Made by a program: the position numbers and the translations under genes. A stretch of DNA of 9,163 nt from JBBQFC01 sp038321615 (GTDB lineage Bacteria > Bacteroidota > Bacteroidia > Flavobacteriales_D > Cryomorphaceae). The DNA is taken from contig JBBQFC010000088.1 in assembly GCA_038321615.1 (NCBI GenBank), forward strand, positions 1 through 9,163. The letters are read 5' to 3'. A model generated the notes under the pieces. It had not been told where the DNA came from. It saw only the letters and a list, made by a program, of their open reading frames with translations, and made no database searches. Shown one piece after another: positions 7,157 through 9,163 of the stretch; within the stretch, counting starts at the first letter, position 1; each line of letters starts with the position of its first letter.

Positions 7157-7170
7157 GCTTCAAGCTTATT
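7152..7170. repeat. Perfect palindrome over a stop codon
   Basis: AATAAGCTT (7152-7160), central C, AAGCTTATT (7162-7170) is a perfect 9-bp inverted repeat that contains the TAA stop codon of the Met-rich protein gene. The one-base centre makes a simple RNA hairpin unlikely without opening some pairs, so a protein-binding dyad or a role in 3'-end processing is equally possible. The true terminator begins six bases later. Confidence 0.6.
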
Positions 7171-7175
7171 AAAAG

Positions 7176-7211
7176 AAAAAGCACCGCCTTATATGAGCGG
7201 TGCTTTTTTTT
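7176..7211 (+). terminator. Strong intrinsic terminator after the Met-rich protein gene
   Basis: The stem AAAAAGCACCGC (7176-7187) pairs perfectly with GCGGTGCTTTTT (7197-7208) around the loop CTTATATGA, and the right arm runs into eight consecutive T residues (7204-7211). The left arm is preceded by an A-rich stretch, so it could also work for minus-strand transcripts. It lies 19 nt after the stop codon and isolates this gene from the next plus-strand gene. Confidence 0.93.
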
Positions 7212-7525
7212 GGCCAAAAAGATTTCGGCGTACTGCCTTCTAATGCTTAGGATACAAATCTGGATCAGCAATCGCACCGCTAATATACTTTCACCCAGGT
7301 TAGCGCCAATTGGCGTTAATCTGAAGATTTGGCCTGACCGGCCTTGAGCGTGGGTTTTCACGATCTCAATATTGGCGTTTAGCTGCATAAAGCACGTTTG
7401 AAGCATAGAAAGATTGATCCCAGCAAAAGGCAATTTACACGGGGCTAATTGATGAGCGATAAGCCGGTATCTTAAATCACTGGGTTCGCAGAAATTAGCA
7501 TTCCGAGAATGGAATTTTTGAAATC
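7212..7525. other. Non-coding stretch with near-perfect 20-bp palindrome
   Basis: No credible gene is seen between the terminator and the next promoter. TTAGCGCCAATTGGCGTTAA at 7300-7319 is a palindrome with one mismatched pair (7303/7316); its inner 12 bp, CGCCAATTGGCG (7304-7315), are perfect. ATTGGCGTT recurs at 7371-7379, 62 bp after its copy at 7309-7317, and a GGCC-TGACC-GGCC repeat lies near 7331-7343. This may be an operator region for the gene at 7580, but its distance from the candidate promoter (over 200 bp) is long for direct repression. Confidence 0.45.
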
Positions 7526-7555
7526 TTGTTAATCCCGGATAAGACATTAAATTTA
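7526..7555 (+). promoter_or_regulatory. Candidate Bacteroidota promoter for the T9SS cargo gene
   Basis: TTG at 7526-7528, a 19-nt spacer, and TAAATTTA at 7548-7555, which is one base from TAnnTTTG. The expected transcription start is around 7561, leaving a leader of about 20 nt before the ATG at 7580. The leader contains ACAGA (7565-7569), five A, TCTGT (7575-7579), a small inverted repeat next to the start codon. Confidence 0.4.
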
Positions 7556-7579
7556 GACCGCTTAACAGAAAAAATCTGT

Positions 7580-9019
7580 ATGAAAAGATTTCTTCGCTTA
7601 TCCGTTTACCTACTTTTTACGAGCAGCGCTTTCGCCCAAAACTATCAAGCTTTTTACAGCGGTCAAGATCGGATTTTCGATCCGGGTTTTGGAATGATTG
7701 GACTTAAAGTCGATTCCACTGCATTCGATGGCGACTCCACCCTTTTTTTCCACCCCAATATTGCATTTGATTACAATAGCGACTGCGGATCGATAGATCG
7801 CTCGTCTTGGATGGGAAGCCGAGTAAAAAAGGCTGCAAGCGGCGACCACATCTTTTATACCCTCGAAGGGGAAGAAGTTCTTATAAAAGCACTGGCCGAG
7901 CTGGGAGAAACTTGGCTCGCTTATTCATCGCCCGATGAATTGCTCCACGTACGAGCAGAAGTAACGGGTTGGGCCGAAGAACCTGTATTCGACTACACAG
8001 AAATGGTTAAAACCATTAACATCCAAGCGCTCGATGAAAATATGGAGCCCATTGATAGTTATTTAAATGACTTATATTTCAAACTCTCGGAAAACTCAGG
8101 TATGCTGGCCACTCCACAATTGGGTGATTTTCCAGATGGCTATTCATTTTCTGGCGCGTACATGCGAAATTTGATCGGAATTTCGCCCGACAAAGGAGTT
8201 CAAAACCTAACCAACCTGGACTTAAATGATTTTCAAATTGGGGATGTGCTGGAAATTGAACAGGGTAATTCAAACTTTGGAATTGCGAACATATCTTATA
8301 ATGTTCGATTATTTCTCGACCGTACAGACTATACAGATTCAATTAGCTACGACGTTCAAGAAATTAGATACGCTTATCAAGGCCCCCTAAATGCGGTAAA
8401 CTTCACGTTAATAAATACCTTCTATTTTGAATTGACGTTTAAGAAAAATGATGGATTCGATGCTTTGCCAGGGACACCATTCGAGCTTTCCGATGAAATC
8501 TATTCTTCCACATCCATGGGTGAAGGCTCGCTAGGTCTGGGAAAATTCATCCGAGATGAGGAGCAATATGAACAATGGGAAGTATCGGATTCCTGCTATT
8601 ACCAACTGATAAATGCAGGGTGCCCAATGGGCGGAAACAAATGGTATTACGCCCATTTGGGCGGGCCATATTTCAACTGCATGAATGGCGCAGCACTCAG
8701 TAACTGGAGCATTTTAAGGTATGGTAATACTGCAGCCGGAATATTCGGAATCTCGCTGAGTATTAAGGAACGAGCGGATTTCGTCCAATATTCTTGCTAT
8801 CCCAATCCTGCTATTGATAGAATAAATATTGCAATCGGCAACAACAGCATGATTTCATCCATCCGCATATTTGACAGCACAGGTAGGCCTTGCCCGCAAA
8901 AATCTAACACGGGCAGTGATGCTAGCATAGAAGTTGCCGAGCTTCCGGCAGCTATTTATATGCTCGAATTAAACCTCGCGGATGGAAGCAGGGGTATTCG
9001 AAAATTTGTGAAGCTATAG
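7580..9019 (+). CDS. Secreted protein with type IX secretion C-terminal sorting domain, function unknown
   Basis: A 479-aa protein exported by Sec and then probably moved across the outer membrane by the type IX secretion system. The signal peptide is MKRFLRLSVYLLFTSSAFA (cleavage near residue 19, before QNYQAF). The ATG at 7580 is chosen because it begins this signal peptide; the frame is open further up to a TTG at 7526, but that lies in the candidate promoter. The last 76 residues (404-479) form a typical type A sorting domain: YSCYPNPAIDRINI, SSIRIFDSTGRPC, ELPAAIYMLEL and a terminal KFVKL, with its expected PNP motif and beta-strand pattern. The domain is normally removed on secretion, releasing or anchoring the protein. 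The middle part (about 20-400) is rich in Asp, Tyr, Gly and aromatic residues, probably beta-rich, with several cysteines (for example in DSCYYQLINAGC). I recognise no catalytic motif or adhesin repeat. It appears to be transcribed alone. Confidence 0.88.
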   Translation: MKRFLRLSVYLLFTSSAFAQNYQAFYSGQDRIFDPGFGMIGLKVDSTAFDGDSTLFFHPNIAFDYNSDCGSIDRSSWMGSRVKKAASGDHIFYTLEGEEVLIKALAELGETWLAYSSPDELLHVRAEVTGWAEEPVFDYTEMVKTINIQALDENMEPIDSYLNDLYFKLSENSGMLATPQLGDFPDGYSFSGAYMRNLIGISPDKGVQNLTNLDLNDFQIGDVLEIEQGNSNFGIANISYNVRLFLDRTDYTDSISYDVQEIRYAYQGPLNAVNFTLINTFYFELTFKKNDGFDALPGTPFELSDEIYSSTSMGEGSLGLGKFIRDEEQYEQWEVSDSCYYQLINAGCPMGGNKWYYAHLGGPYFNCMNGAALSNWSILRYGNTAAGIFGISLSIKERADFVQYSCYPNPAIDRINIAIGNNSMISSIRIFDSTGRPCPQKSNTGSDASIEVAELPAAIYMLELNLADGSRGIRKFVKL

Positions 9020-9163
9020 GTCATTTAACTAATTAACTTTCCGTTAAATCGGTCAGGTTCAGTTGCGCTGGCTTAACGAGATATCATTCTAAAGTTGAAT
9101 GCTTGGATAAATAAGGGTATTTTTGCCAATATTTTCGCAGCTATGACGAAAACAAAAAGCTAG
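9020..9163. promoter_or_regulatory. 3' tail with a further promoter candidate
   Basis: After the T9SS cargo gene there is a 7-bp AT-rich inverted repeat, ATTTAAC (9023-9029) and GTTAAAT (9043-9049), without a T-run. At the end, TTG (9095-9097), a 20-nt spacer and TATTTTTG (9118-9125, a full match to TAnnTTTG) form the best promoter candidate in the window. It points to a plus-strand gene starting at or beyond the edge. The ATG at 9143 opens only a six-codon frame (MTKTKS) that stops at 9161-9163, so it is probably not the real start. Confidence 0.45.

Noticed and set aside
7011..7547. Minus-strand open frame of 178 codons
   Set aside because: It runs antisense through the Met-rich gene's C-terminus and through its terminator, and the translation has no family-like features, signal peptide or credible leader.
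4032..9100. AAAGTTGAAT shared at 4032-4041 and 9091-9100
   Set aside because: A 10-base repeat is expected many times by chance in 9 kb, and the flanks do not match.
9143..9163. Six-codon frame MTKTKS at the right edge as a leader peptide
   Set aside because: It lies after a good promoter candidate, but there is no codon bias or attenuator visible and the downstream sequence is missing, so it cannot be supported.

Overview
The window looks like chromosomal DNA of a Bacteroidota bacterium. The evidence is a secreted protein with a type IX secretion (Por/T9SS) C-terminal sorting domain, several promoter candidates of the Bacteroidota type (TTG, a 19-20 nt spacer, then TAnnTTTG), A-rich regions before start codons instead of Shine-Dalgarno sites, and moderate GC content. 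There is no phage, transposon, tRNA, rRNA or CRISPR signature. I see seven protein genes.

Layout from left to right. (1) The first 538 bases are the N-terminal 179 codons of an AlkD-type DNA alkylation repair glycosylase on the minus strand; its 3' end lies outside the window, so it has no stop codon here. (2) Divergent from it, a radical SAM protein of about 723 aa with a cobalamin-binding-like N-terminal region runs to 2818. It has an unusual CX4CX2C cluster motif and probably a TTG start. (3) Convergent with it, on the minus strand, is a lipoprotein of unknown function (2942-3787). (4) A minus-strand two-gene operon encodes a classical short-chain dehydrogenase (5603-6343) followed 42 nt later by a succinate-semialdehyde-type aldehyde dehydrogenase (4163-5560), with a likely intrinsic terminator at 4109-4135. 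(5) After a 369-bp divergent intergenic region with operator-like dyads comes a plus-strand gene for a small, methionine-rich, exported protein with two LTxxQ-like motifs (6713-7156), closed by a textbook terminator. (6) A further non-coding stretch with a strong palindrome precedes a 479-aa T9SS cargo protein of unknown function (7580-9019). The window ends in a short non-coding tail holding one more promoter candidate.

Functional links. The only clear unit is the SDR-ALDH pair, which could carry out two successive oxidations (alcohol or hydroxy acid to aldehyde, then to acid) or act in aldehyde clearance; the substrate cannot be read from the sequence. The other genes look like independent transcription units. 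I do not see an obvious new multi-gene system. The points most worth checking are the radical SAM enzyme with its odd cysteine spacing, the Met-rich exported protein with its hairpin-bearing leader and palindrome at the stop codon, and the dyads in the intergenic regions.
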